Part shown: positions 16,064 to 25,298 of the stretch, piece after piece
Layout: each line of letters begins with the position of its first letter
Position numbering within the stretch: the stretch's first letter is position 1
DNA from: Flavobacterium sp. W4I14
GTDB taxonomy: Bacteria; Bacteroidota; Bacteroidia; Sphingobacteriales; Sphingobacteriaceae
Direction: 5' to 3'
Assembly: GCA_030817875.1 (NCBI GenBank)
Contig: JAUSZU010000001.1
Span: 2,914,001 to 2,978,000 of the forward strand
DNA length: 64,000 nt
Translations under genes and position numbers: made by a program
Notes under the pieces: generated by a model
The model's input: the letters and a program-made list of their open reading frames with translations, nothing else
Databases searched by the model: none
What the model was told of the DNA's origin: nothing

Positions 16064-16828
16064 CTAACATTCGAAACTAAGTCCGTCGTAAGCCAGCCTG
16101 ATGTTCGATGGCAAGTCTCTTTCTACATCGGCATGTTTACCCAGATTATGGCTGATGTGCGTAAGGTAAGTGGTTTTGGCCCCTACCCTTTCTGCAAAGG
16201 CAATGGCCTCTGCCAACGTAAAATGAGAAATATGCGGTTCTTTTTGCAAAGCATTAAGCACCAACACCTTTGTGCCCTTTATTTTTTCAAAACTTTGCTC
16301 CGATATGGTTTTAGCATCCGTGATATAAGTAAAATCTCCAATCCGATACCCGGTAATGGGTAATAAATGGTGCATCACTTCAAAAGGAATAATGGTACTT
16401 TCGCCAATTTTAAAATTTTCGCCATTGGTTACGGTGTGCAGATTAATCTGTGGCAAACCATGGTATTTAGTTTCGGCAAAAATGTAATAGAACTCTCGTT
16501 TTAAAGCCGCTTGAACCCTGTCTGTTGCATAGACATCAATTACCTTATGCAGCAGGTAATTAAATGGCCTGATATCATCTAAACCGGCAATGTGGTCTTT
16601 GTGTTCGTGGGTAAACAATACCGCATCAAGATCTTTTACTTTTTCGCGTAAAAGCTGGTAACGGAAATCAGGCCCACTATCTACCACAATGGTTTTATCA
16701 GCTGTTTCAATTAATATCGAAGTCCGTAAGCGGTTATCTCTTTTATCAGCAGATAAACAAACTTCGCAATTACAAGCAATTACAGGAACGCCTTGTGATG
16801 TACCAGTACCTAAAAAAGTAACTTTCAT
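16064..16828 (-). CDS. MBL-fold metallo-hydrolase (PhnP/RNase Z-like)
   Basis: 254 aa, complete. FLGTGTSQGVPVIACNCEVC opens the fold with the C-x-C-x2-C set of PhnP-like members. The metal motif HEHKDHIAGLDD is at about 76-87; later ligands are in the THISHNLG region. PhnP itself is a cyclic phosphodiesterase, and related enzymes cut phosphodiesters of nucleotides or lipoyl/octanoyl-related groups. Cytosolic, with two metals expected. It is convergent with the DUF6266 gene; the 112-aa-frame gene lies 50 bases upstream. Confidence 0.9.
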   Translation of the reverse strand: MKVTFLGTGTSQGVPVIACNCEVCLSADKRDNRLRTSILIETADKTIVVDSGPDFRYQLLREKVKDLDAVLFTHEHKDHIAGLDDIRPFNYLLHKVIDVYATDRVQAALKREFYYIFAETKYHGLPQINLHTVTNGENFKIGESTIIPFEVMHHLLPITGYRIGDFTYITDAKTISEQSFEKIKGTKVLVLNALQKEPHISHFTLAEAIAFAERVGAKTTYLTHISHNLGKHADVERDLPSNIRLAYDGLSFEC

Positions 16829-16877
16829 CTGCTTAAACTTTCCTTTCTATAATTGTAATGCTGGAGTTGTATCTTCA

Positions 16878-17150
16878 TTAAAATAATTCGGTTTGCTGTA
16901 AGGATAGGTAGAATTGGCGCTGTTTTTCTTCTAACAGGTTTTCGTCTGTATTGGTTTGCTTAACCAAAGTTACCAATGCAGCAATTTTTCCTTCCAGATT
17001 TGAAAATTTGTTTACCACAACAACCTTATTGTGCTCGAGCAGGCAAGAACCGGTTTTAAAGTTCCCTTTCTCATAACGAACCTTATAACCCATAGCAAAA
17101 AGCAGGGTTTCTAATTTCTCTAAGGTATGGTTTGTTAATGGTAATGACAT
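16878..17150 (-). CDS. Hypothetical protein, small
   Basis: 90 aa from the ATG at 17148-17150. An upstream in-frame ATG (17216) is less likely because the promoter-like TAAGTTTG lies in between. Helical, soluble, no family recognised (LEKLETLLFAMGYKVRYEKG; FSNLEGKIAALVTLV). Its upstream region shares a 28-of-29 identical block with the ftsK promoter (see 17152-17181), which suggests common control. It is followed by the MBL hydrolase on the same strand. Confidence 0.7.
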   Translation of the reverse strand: MSLPLTNHTLEKLETLLFAMGYKVRYEKGNFKTGSCLLEHNKVVVVNKFSNLEGKIAALVTLVKQTNTDENLLEEKQRQFYLSLQQTELF

Positions 17151-17151
17151 T

Positions 17152-17181
17152 GGAAACAAACTTAGATAAATCTGCGCAGCA
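17152..17181 (-). promoter_or_regulatory. Upstream element shared with ftsK, copy 1
   Basis: On the minus strand it contains CTGCGCAG, a variable base, TTTATCTAAGTTTGTT; TAAGTTTG matches the -7 consensus. The same block precedes ftsK at 21050-21078. Confidence 0.6.
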
Positions 17182-17649
17182 TTCATAAATACCGCAGTAA
17201 AAAAAATGTAGCGCAATGTTCATTTCTAAAACATTTAGAAAATCAGGATGCTGTTAGCAATCGGCTACGAATTCCTATAATCCGATTTACTAATCCCTAT
17301 CAATGACAGACTCCAATAGAGGGGTCGTCTTTCCAGCGCAGGCGGGGATCTTAAAGCGCTTGCATTACGATTATTCATAGGCTTTCTTGGCTAAAAACTG
17401 ATCTCTATCAATGACATATGCTAAAAATCAGCGTCATCTCGACCGTAGTGGAGAGATCTTTTAATCTAGTTCAAAGATCTCTCCACTGCGCGTTGCTCCG
17501 GTCGAGACGACGATTCATTGTAAAACCTGTCATCCAGTTCCTCTATTTTGGCCAAATACTAACTTCTATCAGTGTCGGGATCCATGTTCGTTCCTGCTAG
17601 TTTCATTGAAATGCGCTAAACAATACGCCTAAAAATCTGAGTTCAATAA

Positions 17650-17687
17650 AACAAAAAAAGGTTCAGCTGTTTCCAACTGAACCTTTC
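17650..17687 (-). terminator. Terminator of lolA
   Basis: AAAGGTTCAG and CTGAACCTTT form a 10-bp stem around a 10-base loop. Read on the minus strand it is followed by TTTTTGTTTTATT. Confidence 0.85.
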
Positions 17688-17718
17688 AGGTTTCATCCCG
17701 CCTTAGCGGTAATAACAA

Positions 17719-18369
17719 TTATCTTAAATCTACTACTTCAACACCAGGATATTTTTTGGCATCGAAAGCAAAAGTAGTTTCCGGTATATTTACGTTAGGT
17801 GAAAAAGTTTTCACGTTGTAAGTGTATTTGTTACCATTTTTATCGAACAATACCACGTTTGCAATTTGTTTAGCAGCCTTATCGATGCTTAAACGTACTT
17901 TAAAAATCGATTTTTTAGCGTCAACAGGTGTTAAATCAATCATCTGGTAAGTTTTGGCACCAGCTTTTTCTTCGCCGGTATAAACGTATTTAAATCCTTT
18001 TTCGTAAACCGTAAAAATCTTAGCAGGGTTAATGGCATCGCCGCTGTTATCTACATTACTCACTTGTACTTCTTTGTCTTTTTTCAAATAAGTCCATTGG
18101 CTTTTACCATCGCTAAACAATTCTTGATTCGTCATGGCTACCTTATACTTATTAGAATTGGCTTTAACATACAAAGTACCTTGCTGGGTTTCCTTTACTT
18201 TTGCCTTTGGATTATCCAAAGTGAAGGTAAAATCTGTTTTTACAATATTATACGATTTGTATTTTTTACTCACCTCAGCTAAAATGGCTTTAGCTTTCGC
18301 ATCAGTTTGAGCATAAGTTGAAGTTGTAAAAGCAACTACAACCATTAATGCTGAAATTAATTTCTTCAT
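17719..18369 (-). CDS. lolA: LolA-like outer-membrane lipoprotein carrier
   Basis: 216 aa with a signal peptide (MKKLISALMVVVAFTTSTYA), so periplasmic. The LolA core is visible: VKTDFTFTLDNPKAKVKETQ, then GTLYVKANSNKYKVA and DGKSQWTYLKKDKEV. LolA carries lipoproteins across the periplasm from LolCDE to LolB or the outer membrane. It lies 61 bases downstream of ftsK, an arrangement usual in Bacteroidota. LolA-type proteins in this phylum are divergent, so the carrier role is inferred from fold and location. Confidence 0.85.
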   Translation of the reverse strand: MKKLISALMVVVAFTTSTYAQTDAKAKAILAEVSKKYKSYNIVKTDFTFTLDNPKAKVKETQQGTLYVKANSNKYKVAMTNQELFSDGKSQWTYLKKDKEVQVSNVDNSGDAINPAKIFTVYEKGFKYVYTGEEKAGAKTYQMIDLTPVDAKKSIFKVRLSIDKAAKQIANVVLFDKNGNKYTYNVKTFSPNVNIPETTFAFDAKKYPGVEVVDLR

Positions 18370-18430
18370 CTTTTCTTTTTTAAATTTTTCCTTTGAAACG
18401 TTAGAGTAGATTTTTTGTTATTGGTTTAAT

Positions 18431-21022
18431 CTAATCTTTGTCATTCATACTATTCAAGAACTGTTCCAAAGAATATTCATCCGGATACAAGACTTCGCGC
18501 GCCTTACTTCCTTCAAAGGGACCAACGATTCCCGCAGCTTCCAATTGATCGATAATCCGGCCCGCCCTGTTATAGCCTAATTTTAATTTACGCTGTATTA
18601 ATGAGGTAGAACCCTGCTGATGCATCACAATCAGTCTGGCAGCATCTTCAAAAAACTTATCACGTTCGTTAGGATCAAAATCTGCCTTACTGCCCTCCCC
18701 TGCTTCATCTATATATTCTGGCAGTTGATAAGCATCGGCATAACCGCGTTGGTTACCAATATACTCAGAAATCCGGTCTACCTCAGGTGTATCAACGAAA
18801 GCACACTGTAGCCTGATTAAGTCGCTACCTGTAGATAAAAGCATATCACCACGGCCAATTAACTGATCGGCGCCACCACTATCCAAAATGGTTCTTGAGT
18901 CGATTTTCGACAATACCCTAAAGGCTAACCTGGCCGGGAAGTTGGCTTTAATGGTACCTGTAATAATATTTACCGATGGGCGCTGTGTAGCCAGAACCAA
19001 ATGGATCCCGATTGCCCTGGCCAGCTGTGCCAAACGAGCAATTGGTGCCTCCACCTCTTTACCTGCGGTCATCATTAAATCGGCAAACTCATCTACCACT
19101 AAAACAATGAAAGGTAAAAAGCGGTGGCCGTTATTTGGATTAAGCTTGCGTTTAACAAACTTATCGTTGTATTCTTTTAGATTCCTAACCTGTGCATCTT
19201 TCAATAAATCGTAACGCTGATCCATTTCGATACAAAGTGAGTTCAACGTATTGACTACTTTTTTGGTATCGGTAATAATGGCATCAGCCTCTCCCGGCAG
19301 TTTAGCTAAAAAGTGCCTTTCAATTCTATTGAATAAGGTTAACTCTACTTTTTTCGGATCGACCAGTACAAATTTAAGTTGTGCAGGGTGTTTTTTAAAC
19401 AACAGTGAAACCAGAATGGCGTTAATACCAACCGATTTACCCTGACCAGTTGCCCCTGCCACCAATAAGTGGGGCATTTTAGCCAAATCTGCTATAAAAA
19501 CCTCATTGCTAATGGTTTTACCCAATGCTATAGGCAGATCCATGGTGGTTTGGCTCCATTTTTCGGTATTTAGAATGCTGCGCATGGGTACCATTTCCGG
19601 GTGTTGGTTAGGTACCTCGATACCAATTGTGCCCTTGCCAGGCATTGGTGCGATAATACGGATACCTAAAGCTGCTAACGAAAGTGCAATATCATCTTCC
19701 AGGTTTTTAATTTTCGAAATCCTTACCCCAGGGGCTGGAATAATTTCGTAAAGGGTAACCGTTGGACCAATGGTTGCCTTAATCTTATCAATTTCGATAT
19801 TGTAATGATTAAGGGTTTCGACAATTTTATTTTTATTGGCTTCTAGTTCTTCAGCATTTACCGAAATTTTATTGGTGCCGTAATTTTCGAGCAAATCTAT
19901 TGTTGGATATTTATAACCGGATAAATCTAGTTTTTCATCATAATTACCAAACTGTTCTACCAGATCATCCGATTTTTTTTCTTCCTCAGTTTTTTCGATC
20001 GTAAAAGCAGGCTCCTTTTCGGCTTCAATTGGCGGTTCTACCGTTAATGGAAGTGTTGTTGCCGCAGCAGTAGCCAGAGGCAAATTGGTAGCCAACGGAG
20101 ATAATACAACAGGTGCTACAGTTTCTTCCTCTTCTTTTTCTTCGAAACGGCTTGGCTGTAATACCACGTTTTGTTGTTTACGTTCGTTACTTACCGGCTT
20201 ATCACGTACCGGAAATTCAATGGGTGCAGAAGGTTCGTCGAAAGTTTTGTTCTTTACGGCCTGATCTCTAATATCATTTACATAATCCGGCGTTTCGTTG
20301 TCCAGGTAAACCTCTTTCTCTTTACGTTCAGGAAATTTAAAATCGATGTTATAGGCGATAATTAAAATGGTCAAACCAGCAAAAGCGATTAATCCGGCAA
20401 CCCCGGCTGCGCCAATTTGGGCACCTAATAATTTATTGCTCCAATACCCAAACTCGCCTTCTAAATAATGTGGCGATTCTGACCAGAAACTATGTGCAAA
20501 ACCTAAGGTTAAGGATATAAACAATAAAAAGAAAAAGCTATAACCCAATGTTTTAGAGATAGAAAGGATTTTAACTTTAAATAATAAACGGTAACCGATA
20601 ATAAAAAAGGCCAAAACAAACAGGAAGGATGCAATACCAAACCATTCGTAAATAAACTGGTGCGATAACAAAGCGCCAAACTTACCTAACCAGTTTTGAA
20701 CCACTGGTATAGAAACACCAGATTCTTTTAATTCTTCTGCTGTTTTAAAAAGATTGCCCCAACCGCCATTTGCATCGATTACATAACTCTGATCATCTTG
20801 CCAGGTAAATAAATACGAGGTAAAAGCAATTAAAAAGTAAAGTGACAATATCACAAAAAACAGACCTACAATTTTAACTGCACGGCCATCTGCCAAATCG
20901 AAGCTTGGCAAAAAATCTCTTTTTTCTTTCGGCTGCCGACCTGATGATGATCTGCCAGGTGCATTTTCTGCACCTTTATCTCTGAATGTATTGGTTTTAA
21001 ACTGGTTACCCCTTACCGACAT
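18431..21022 (-). CDS. ftsK: DNA translocase FtsK
   Basis: 863 aa. The N-terminal 4TM domain is at about 45-210 (VVILSLYFLIAFTSYLF region; LAFFIIGYRLLFKVKILSIS). An acidic, Pro/Glu-rich linker is at about 225-345. The RecA-like motor has Walker A GATGQGKSVG at about 519 and LVDPKKVEL and Walker B IVLVVDEFADLMM. The C-terminal gamma winged helix (LIQRKLKLGYNRAGRIIDQL) recognises chromosome-orientation sequences. It pumps DNA through the division septum and activates dimer resolution. Its promoter region carries the block shared with the 17150 gene. Confidence 0.97.
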   Translation of the reverse strand: MSVRGNQFKTNTFRDKGAENAPGRSSSGRQPKEKRDFLPSFDLADGRAVKIVGLFFVILSLYFLIAFTSYLFTWQDDQSYVIDANGGWGNLFKTAEELKESGVSIPVVQNWLGKFGALLSHQFIYEWFGIASFLFVLAFFIIGYRLLFKVKILSISKTLGYSFFFLLFISLTLGFAHSFWSESPHYLEGEFGYWSNKLLGAQIGAAGVAGLIAFAGLTILIIAYNIDFKFPERKEKEVYLDNETPDYVNDIRDQAVKNKTFDEPSAPIEFPVRDKPVSNERKQQNVVLQPSRFEEKEEEETVAPVVLSPLATNLPLATAAATTLPLTVEPPIEAEKEPAFTIEKTEEEKKSDDLVEQFGNYDEKLDLSGYKYPTIDLLENYGTNKISVNAEELEANKNKIVETLNHYNIEIDKIKATIGPTVTLYEIIPAPGVRISKIKNLEDDIALSLAALGIRIIAPMPGKGTIGIEVPNQHPEMVPMRSILNTEKWSQTTMDLPIALGKTISNEVFIADLAKMPHLLVAGATGQGKSVGINAILVSLLFKKHPAQLKFVLVDPKKVELTLFNRIERHFLAKLPGEADAIITDTKKVVNTLNSLCIEMDQRYDLLKDAQVRNLKEYNDKFVKRKLNPNNGHRFLPFIVLVVDEFADLMMTAGKEVEAPIARLAQLARAIGIHLVLATQRPSVNIITGTIKANFPARLAFRVLSKIDSRTILDSGGADQLIGRGDMLLSTGSDLIRLQCAFVDTPEVDRISEYIGNQRGYADAYQLPEYIDEAGEGSKADFDPNERDKFFEDAARLIVMHQQGSTSLIQRKLKLGYNRAGRIIDQLEAAGIVGPFEGSKAREVLYPDEYSLEQFLNSMNDKD

Positions 21023-21049
21023 TTTCTATCCTAAATAATTTAATATTGA

Positions 21050-21078
21050 ACAAACTTAGATAAAACTGCGCAGCATTA
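21050..21078 (-). promoter_or_regulatory. Upstream element shared with the 17150 gene, copy 2
   Basis: The minus strand reads CTGCGCAGTTTTATCTAAGT then TTGTTC, which includes the -7-like TAAGTTTG and the palindrome CTGCGCAG. It is 28 bases upstream of the ftsK start. Confidence 0.6.
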
Positions 21079-21164
21079 ACGAAAGCCTAACAAAAAAAAT
21101 AATCACAAATTGTAAGCATTGCTGTTAGGGTATTATCATACCACTCGTTATTTTCAAGAAGCGC

Positions 21165-21360
21165 TAAATTTGCACCGCTATCTATTGGTTTTATAATCTG
21201 CCTTAAATTAAATAAAAATATTCATCGGGCATTAAACCTTAAACAGAAATTATTGTCTATTATTTTAACAACACACAAGTTGTTACGTTTTATCAAATGA
21301 AACGGATTTTGTTTTAGGTTTTATCCCGTTTTACCTGGAGAGGTTAAACGGGATTTTTTT
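21165..21360 (+). ncRNA. Possible small RNA with orphan terminator
   Basis: A -7 box TAAATTTG (21165-21172) is followed by about 150 bases with no reading frame. Two hairpins follow (AACAAC-N6-GTTGTT near 21270; CGTTT-N9-AAACG near 21285), then a strong terminator stem, ATCCCGTTT...AAACGGGAT (21323-21353), with TTTTTTT. No gene precedes the terminator on this strand, so an RNA of about 180 nt is the simplest reading. No known family is assigned. Confidence 0.4.
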
Positions 21361-22564
21361 ATTTATAACCTTATAACCTCATCCTAATTAATTTCCATTC
21401 GTAGCGACCATTTTTAGCCTCTTTCTCCTAACACGATTGTCATGCAGAACTTGTTTTATTATTATTTGAAAAGCAGGGTTCTGTGTATTTCGGTTGCGAC
21501 CGTCCTGCTATCATATCTGTCCGTAGAGTTCCGAAGGGCTCTAAGGATTAATAATAGAAAAGAGTCTGTGACTCGTTTTAATTGAGTTTATAAACTCAAT
21601 TTTATTCTTATATCCATAGAGACGCTATGCTTAACTCTACAGACAAAGCGGGAACTTAAACCTTGTAAGCGACATTGATGTTATATATTATTTGAAAAGC
21701 AGGGTTCTGTGCACTTCAGTTGCGACCGTCCTGCTATCACTTCTCCCGACTTCTTTACGTCGGGATCGTTCTATCAGGTTTATTTAACCGGAGTCTGTAG
21801 TTCTTAGGGCTTTAAGACTAGCTGCGATCAAGAGATTGTATCATAAATTGTATTCGCTTTATTGTCACGTCGAGCCTGTCAATAGGCCTGTAAGGCATAT
21901 AAAAACAGGTCCTTCGACAATCTACCATTGACGTTATTTTATTTATTATTAATCAGTAATTAATTATTTTCGCATTTCCATCCAGCTAAGCCATAGCACG
22001 GTATCCCCGTTATACTTAAATCCGGCCTAACAAATTTTTCGGGCTGCACTGTTCAAGCCGCACAACTGCCTTCAAAAGAAAAATTTTCAGCCGGCATTTT
22101 TTGTTTCTTTTTGATGCCAAAAAGAAAGAGCCCTTCGGCGGCGGTGAGCCGAGGCAAGGCCGCACCGTAGGACAAAAGAAAACGATTGTATGTCATTCAT
22201 ATTAATTTAAAATAATTAATTAACCTCAGGATGATAATTCTACATCTATGAGACATCCCCCCTGATTAACAGAGGTTTTTGCGTTAGGGATTGTAAGGGT
22301 TCAGTGCCGATCCTTCATCGGTACCGGAGCGAAGCGCAGCCCTGCAAAGCCCGCCCCTTTCCCGTTTTCACGGGATTGGGTAACGCCCAAATGAGTTAAC
22401 AGCTTTCAGTTGGCAATTTTCAACCGGTGGCTCATATTTTCAGAGATCATGTTTTTTTGACCGCTGAGGTCTTGGTAGATTGCCTTACACTATATATATT
22501 TAGGCAATAAAAGTTTACAATTTCTTAATTTTTGTTAATTTAAAGCGATTTTTGAAACAATATT
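21361..22564. repeat. Cluster of dispersed repeats, no gene
   Basis: Two copies of a 50-bp unit with a GCAGG...CCTGC stem (TTGAAAAGCAGGGTTCTGTG; 21455-21505 and 21686-21740). A third, diverged copy is at 53691. A GATGCCAAAAAGAAAGAGCC block is near 22112. A 110-bp unit at 22281-22391 (starts GCGTTAGGGATTG, ends GGGTAACGCCCAA) has a second copy at 33241-33339. Confidence 0.8.
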
Positions 22565-23221
22565 ATGGGCATAGCGCAACTCGAAGAGCAAATTGAAGCT
22601 GGAAATTTACAAGCAGTAAAAGAAATTTTGGTTGAAAACCCAAAATTGGCGAATGTTGATACATCTCATCACATTTCACCACTGTTATTGGCCTGTTACT
22701 ATAAAAAACAGGAAATCGCTGATTTAATTGCTGAATTTGTAGATGACCTAACCTTATTCGAAGCTTGCGCAGTAGGCAAATTTGATGCAGCATCGCAATT
22801 AATATTTCAAAGTCCTAATAGTATTAACGAATTTTCGGAAGATGGCTTTACACCATTAGGTTTAGCCTGTTATTTCGGTCATGAAGATTTAGCCCGTTTT
22901 TTAGTTTTAAAAGGTGCCGATGTTAACCTGCCATCAAAAAATGGATTTAATGTATTTCCGATCCATTCGGCAGTTGCAGCCAACAATTTTAATATTACCA
23001 AACTACTTTTAGAAGCTGGTGCCTATCCGAATGTTTGTCAGAAAGCAGGATTGGCGCCCTTACATACCGCCGCACAATTAGGAAATATAGAATTGATTAT
23101 TTTATTGTTAGAACACGGAGCCGAAGTTTCTTTGCGCATGGAAGGCGGAAAACTACCTGCAGATTTAGCCGCAGAAAAAGGGTTTAACGAAATTGCAGAG
23201 ATTTTAAGAGACGATGATTAA
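22565..23221 (+). CDS. Ankyrin-repeat protein
   Basis: 218 aa, cytosolic (no signal peptide). Ankyrin repeats of about 33 residues fill the protein: EDGFTPLGLACYFGHEDLAR, FPIHSAVAANNFNITKLLLE, LAPLHTAAQLGNIELIILLL. They mediate protein-protein contacts; the partner is unknown. Repeats follow the canonical G-x-T-P-L-x-x-A pattern. A start at 22565 fits the upstream AT-rich leader. A free-standing ankyrin protein in a non-pathogen is usually a housekeeping scaffold. Confidence 0.9.
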   Translation: MGIAQLEEQIEAGNLQAVKEILVENPKLANVDTSHHISPLLLACYYKKQEIADLIAEFVDDLTLFEACAVGKFDAASQLIFQSPNSINEFSEDGFTPLGLACYFGHEDLARFLVLKGADVNLPSKNGFNVFPIHSAVAANNFNITKLLLEAGAYPNVCQKAGLAPLHTAAQLGNIELIILLLEHGAEVSLRMEGGKLPADLAAEKGFNEIAEILRDDD

Positions 23222-23300
23222 TTAGTCTGGAGTCGTGAGTCTTTAGTCAAGAGTCTGATTTTAGCAACCATTTTCCATCATCCATACTAGCTCTTACATT

Positions 23301-23519
23301 TTATTCCCAAATCCTCGACCGCATTCTTTTCATATACGTCCTGATATCGAGCACAACAGCTGCTAAAAAATAGAACAATATTGGAAAACCTACCGCTAAA
23401 AATGATGAATAAATAAAAAACAAACGCACTTTCGCTGTGCTCATGTTCAACTTGTTAGCCAAATAAGTAGAAACGCCAAAACTCTGTTGTTCAAAATAGG
23501 TTATAATTCTTTGGAACAT
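23301..23519 (-). CDS. PspC-domain membrane protein
   Basis: 72 aa. A short amphipathic start (MFQRIITYFEQQSFGVSTYL) is followed by the PspC core (ANKLNMSTAKVRLFFIYSSF) and one long hydrophobic stretch (LAVGFPILFYFLAAVVLDI). PspC proteins sit in the inner membrane and in proteobacteria take part in the phage-shock envelope-stress response. No pspA-like gene is next to it. The short form is common in Bacteroidota; its role there is unsettled. Confidence 0.85.
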   Translation of the reverse strand: MFQRIITYFEQQSFGVSTYLANKLNMSTAKVRLFFIYSSFLAVGFPILFYFLAAVVLDIRTYMKRMRSRIWE

Positions 23520-23654
23520 TTTAAGCTTATTTTAAAAATCTTAATAACAATACCACAAGATAAAATCATTGGAAACCGAAATCATAATTTGATTTCCAAG
23601 CTCTAATTTAGCAATAATAATCGGTTAAATTTTCAATAGCATATCCGATCCCGA

Positions 23655-23870
23655 TTATTCCAAAACCAATTTTTCAAAATCCTGTTTATCCTCGTGTTTA
23701 ATAAAAAGCGTTTGTTGTTCTTCCAGTCCTGAAAACTTTTTGATCAGCTCTGCCTTAAATTTATGGATATCGACATCTTTATTTAAAATAACAGTTAAGG
23801 CATCGGCGTTACCCCTAACCTCAATAATCTGATTAGGATATACTTCTTTTAGCTCATGTGGAAATTCCAT
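23655..23870 (-). CDS. Small hypothetical protein
   Basis: 71 aa, no signal peptide or membrane segment. Alternating beta and helix pattern (PNQIIEVRGNADALTVILNK; FKAELIKKFSGLEEQQTLF). No family recognised. Located between the PspC-domain gene and the DUF2851 gene on the same strand. The 134- and 51-base gaps make a shared transcript with DUF2851 possible. Confidence 0.6.
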   Translation of the reverse strand: MEFPHELKEVYPNQIIEVRGNADALTVILNKDVDIHKFKAELIKKFSGLEEQQTLFIKHEDKQDFEKLVLE

Positions 23871-23922
23871 AATTTAAAAACAGATTATAGTGTAGAAAGT
23901 TTTGTTTGAAATCAGCATCTGG

Positions 23923-25206
23923 TTAGGCCTGCTTTAAAATTTTAATTCCAATACCACAATATAGACATTTTTTCTCATCGCAGTATTGCTTTTTCAGCTG
24001 CAAAATTCCTTGCGAAGCAAATGCATGATCCATCTTCACTCCTGCCCCGATAAATTTATCTGTAATCGCATTTTGCTCAGCTGGCAAACGCTCCAACAAT
24101 TTTATCGCCCTGCTAATATAGTATTGTGTACCTGTGTGTTTACCATACGCGAATAAAAACAAAGCCACCGTATTTAACAAAACATTATCAACAGATGTTT
24201 TCCCAATTTGTGTATTTACACCAGAAGTTTCCTTCTTAAAATGATAATGTGTTTTCCAGTAATCGTTTACCGGTAGGTTTTCAAATAAAGCATGCAATTG
24301 AGCGATATCTTTGATCTCCATAATTTTAGAAAAAAGATGATTGGCTTTTACAATTAACGCTGCAAATTGCGCCAATCTGATCGTAGGAAAGTTTTGCGGC
24401 CTCATCCGCATAAATTTCCACATCGAAGCTTCTATAGGTTTAATATTGTATTTCTTTTGAAGAAACTGGAATTCGGCCTTTAGCTTTTTAGGGTACTCCT
24501 CTTCAAACTGATCATTTAAAAAACCAGCGGCACCAAAAACCAGTGCTTCAATTTGGTTTGGGTTATTTTTGTGCTTGGCATAAATGTGCTGCGAAACGGC
24601 TTTGGCAAACAACTCGAAAGGCAAAGCATTTATTTTAAATCCAAAATTACGCGCCAGGAAACGGTAGAAAGTCTCATCCCAATTCCCATTTAATTCGTTT
24701 AAGGTTTCAGTTACAGCATTCGTTTTTTGTTCGAAACGTTCTATTAAGGTTCTTGATAAAAAAGAATCGACAATTAATTGATCTACCGTTCCAATTTGAG
24801 CAATGCAGGGAAAATCAGTTAGTGTGAGAAATAGGTTTTCGTATTTTTTAATGAGATCGGTAGAGATACGGTGTTTTAATTCCAAAACGGGCAAAACCGT
24901 ATTGTCTATTCTTTTTATTTCCGCATCATGCTCATAAACAACATGTAAGACTACATTTTCGTAGGCGGGATTAATTTGATGACTATGTTTTAACCAGTCT
25001 GACGACCTGAGGTGAATTTCTACATTACCAGCCCATGTGGTATTGCCAATTTCGATTTTCGCGTTAAAAAAATCCGGACCAGCATTTTTGTTCAGCAAGC
25101 CTGGATTGATAATTTTTAAGTTTTCTCCAGCAGTGGTTTGCAGCCCGCTATAATCAAACGACCTGAATTGCCATACATAATGAAGAAAATCTTCTGGAAA
25201 ATTCAT
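23923..25206 (-). CDS. DUF2851 family protein
   Basis: 427 aa. The N-terminal half carries the family's conserved NPGLLNKNAGPDFFNAKIEI with GNVEIHLRSSDWLKH. The C-terminus has two Cys pairs (CDEKKCLYCGIGIKIL) that could bind zinc. It is widespread in Bacteroidota as a single-copy gene of unknown function; the NAGPDFxNAxI/GNVEIH motifs suggest an active site of a nuclease-like fold. No membrane segment. The assignment is secure at family level only. Confidence 0.9.
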   Translation of the reverse strand: MNFPEDFLHYVWQFRSFDYSGLQTTAGENLKIINPGLLNKNAGPDFFNAKIEIGNTTWAGNVEIHLRSSDWLKHSHQINPAYENVVLHVVYEHDAEIKRIDNTVLPVLELKHRISTDLIKKYENLFLTLTDFPCIAQIGTVDQLIVDSFLSRTLIERFEQKTNAVTETLNELNGNWDETFYRFLARNFGFKINALPFELFAKAVSQHIYAKHKNNPNQIEALVFGAAGFLNDQFEEEYPKKLKAEFQFLQKKYNIKPIEASMWKFMRMRPQNFPTIRLAQFAALIVKANHLFSKIMEIKDIAQLHALFENLPVNDYWKTHYHFKKETSGVNTQIGKTSVDNVLLNTVALFLFAYGKHTGTQYYISRAIKLLERLPAEQNAITDKFIGAGVKMDHAFASQGILQLKKQYCDEKKCLYCGIGIKILKQA

Positions 25207-25298
25207 TCTTCAAGGTAATGAAATATTCTGAAAAGCTATAAATAATTACATATTTTGTCACCTAAAATTTATGCTACAGTCTTAATTAAAACACATCC

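Larger units (their letters stand above)
17151..17718. repeat. Intergenic region with a long palindromic repeat
   Basis: No gene. At 17431-17515 two halves of a dispersed repeat face each other: GTCATCTCGACCGTAGTGGA at the left and the matching CTCCGGTCGAGACGACGA at the right. Related copies are at 30571, 42751 and 56298. Near 17328 there is a reversed member of the family with AGATTCCCG/CGGGAATGACG ends. Confidence 0.7.

Noticed and set aside
17418..17600. 60-codon reading frame
   Set aside because: Lies on the palindromic repeat at 17431-17515.
18888..19214. 108-codon plus-strand frame
   Set aside because: Antisense shadow of the ftsK motor domain.
22281..22391. Insertion sequence
   Set aside because: No transposase gene; only about 110 bp with loosely inverted ends, so listed as a repeat.
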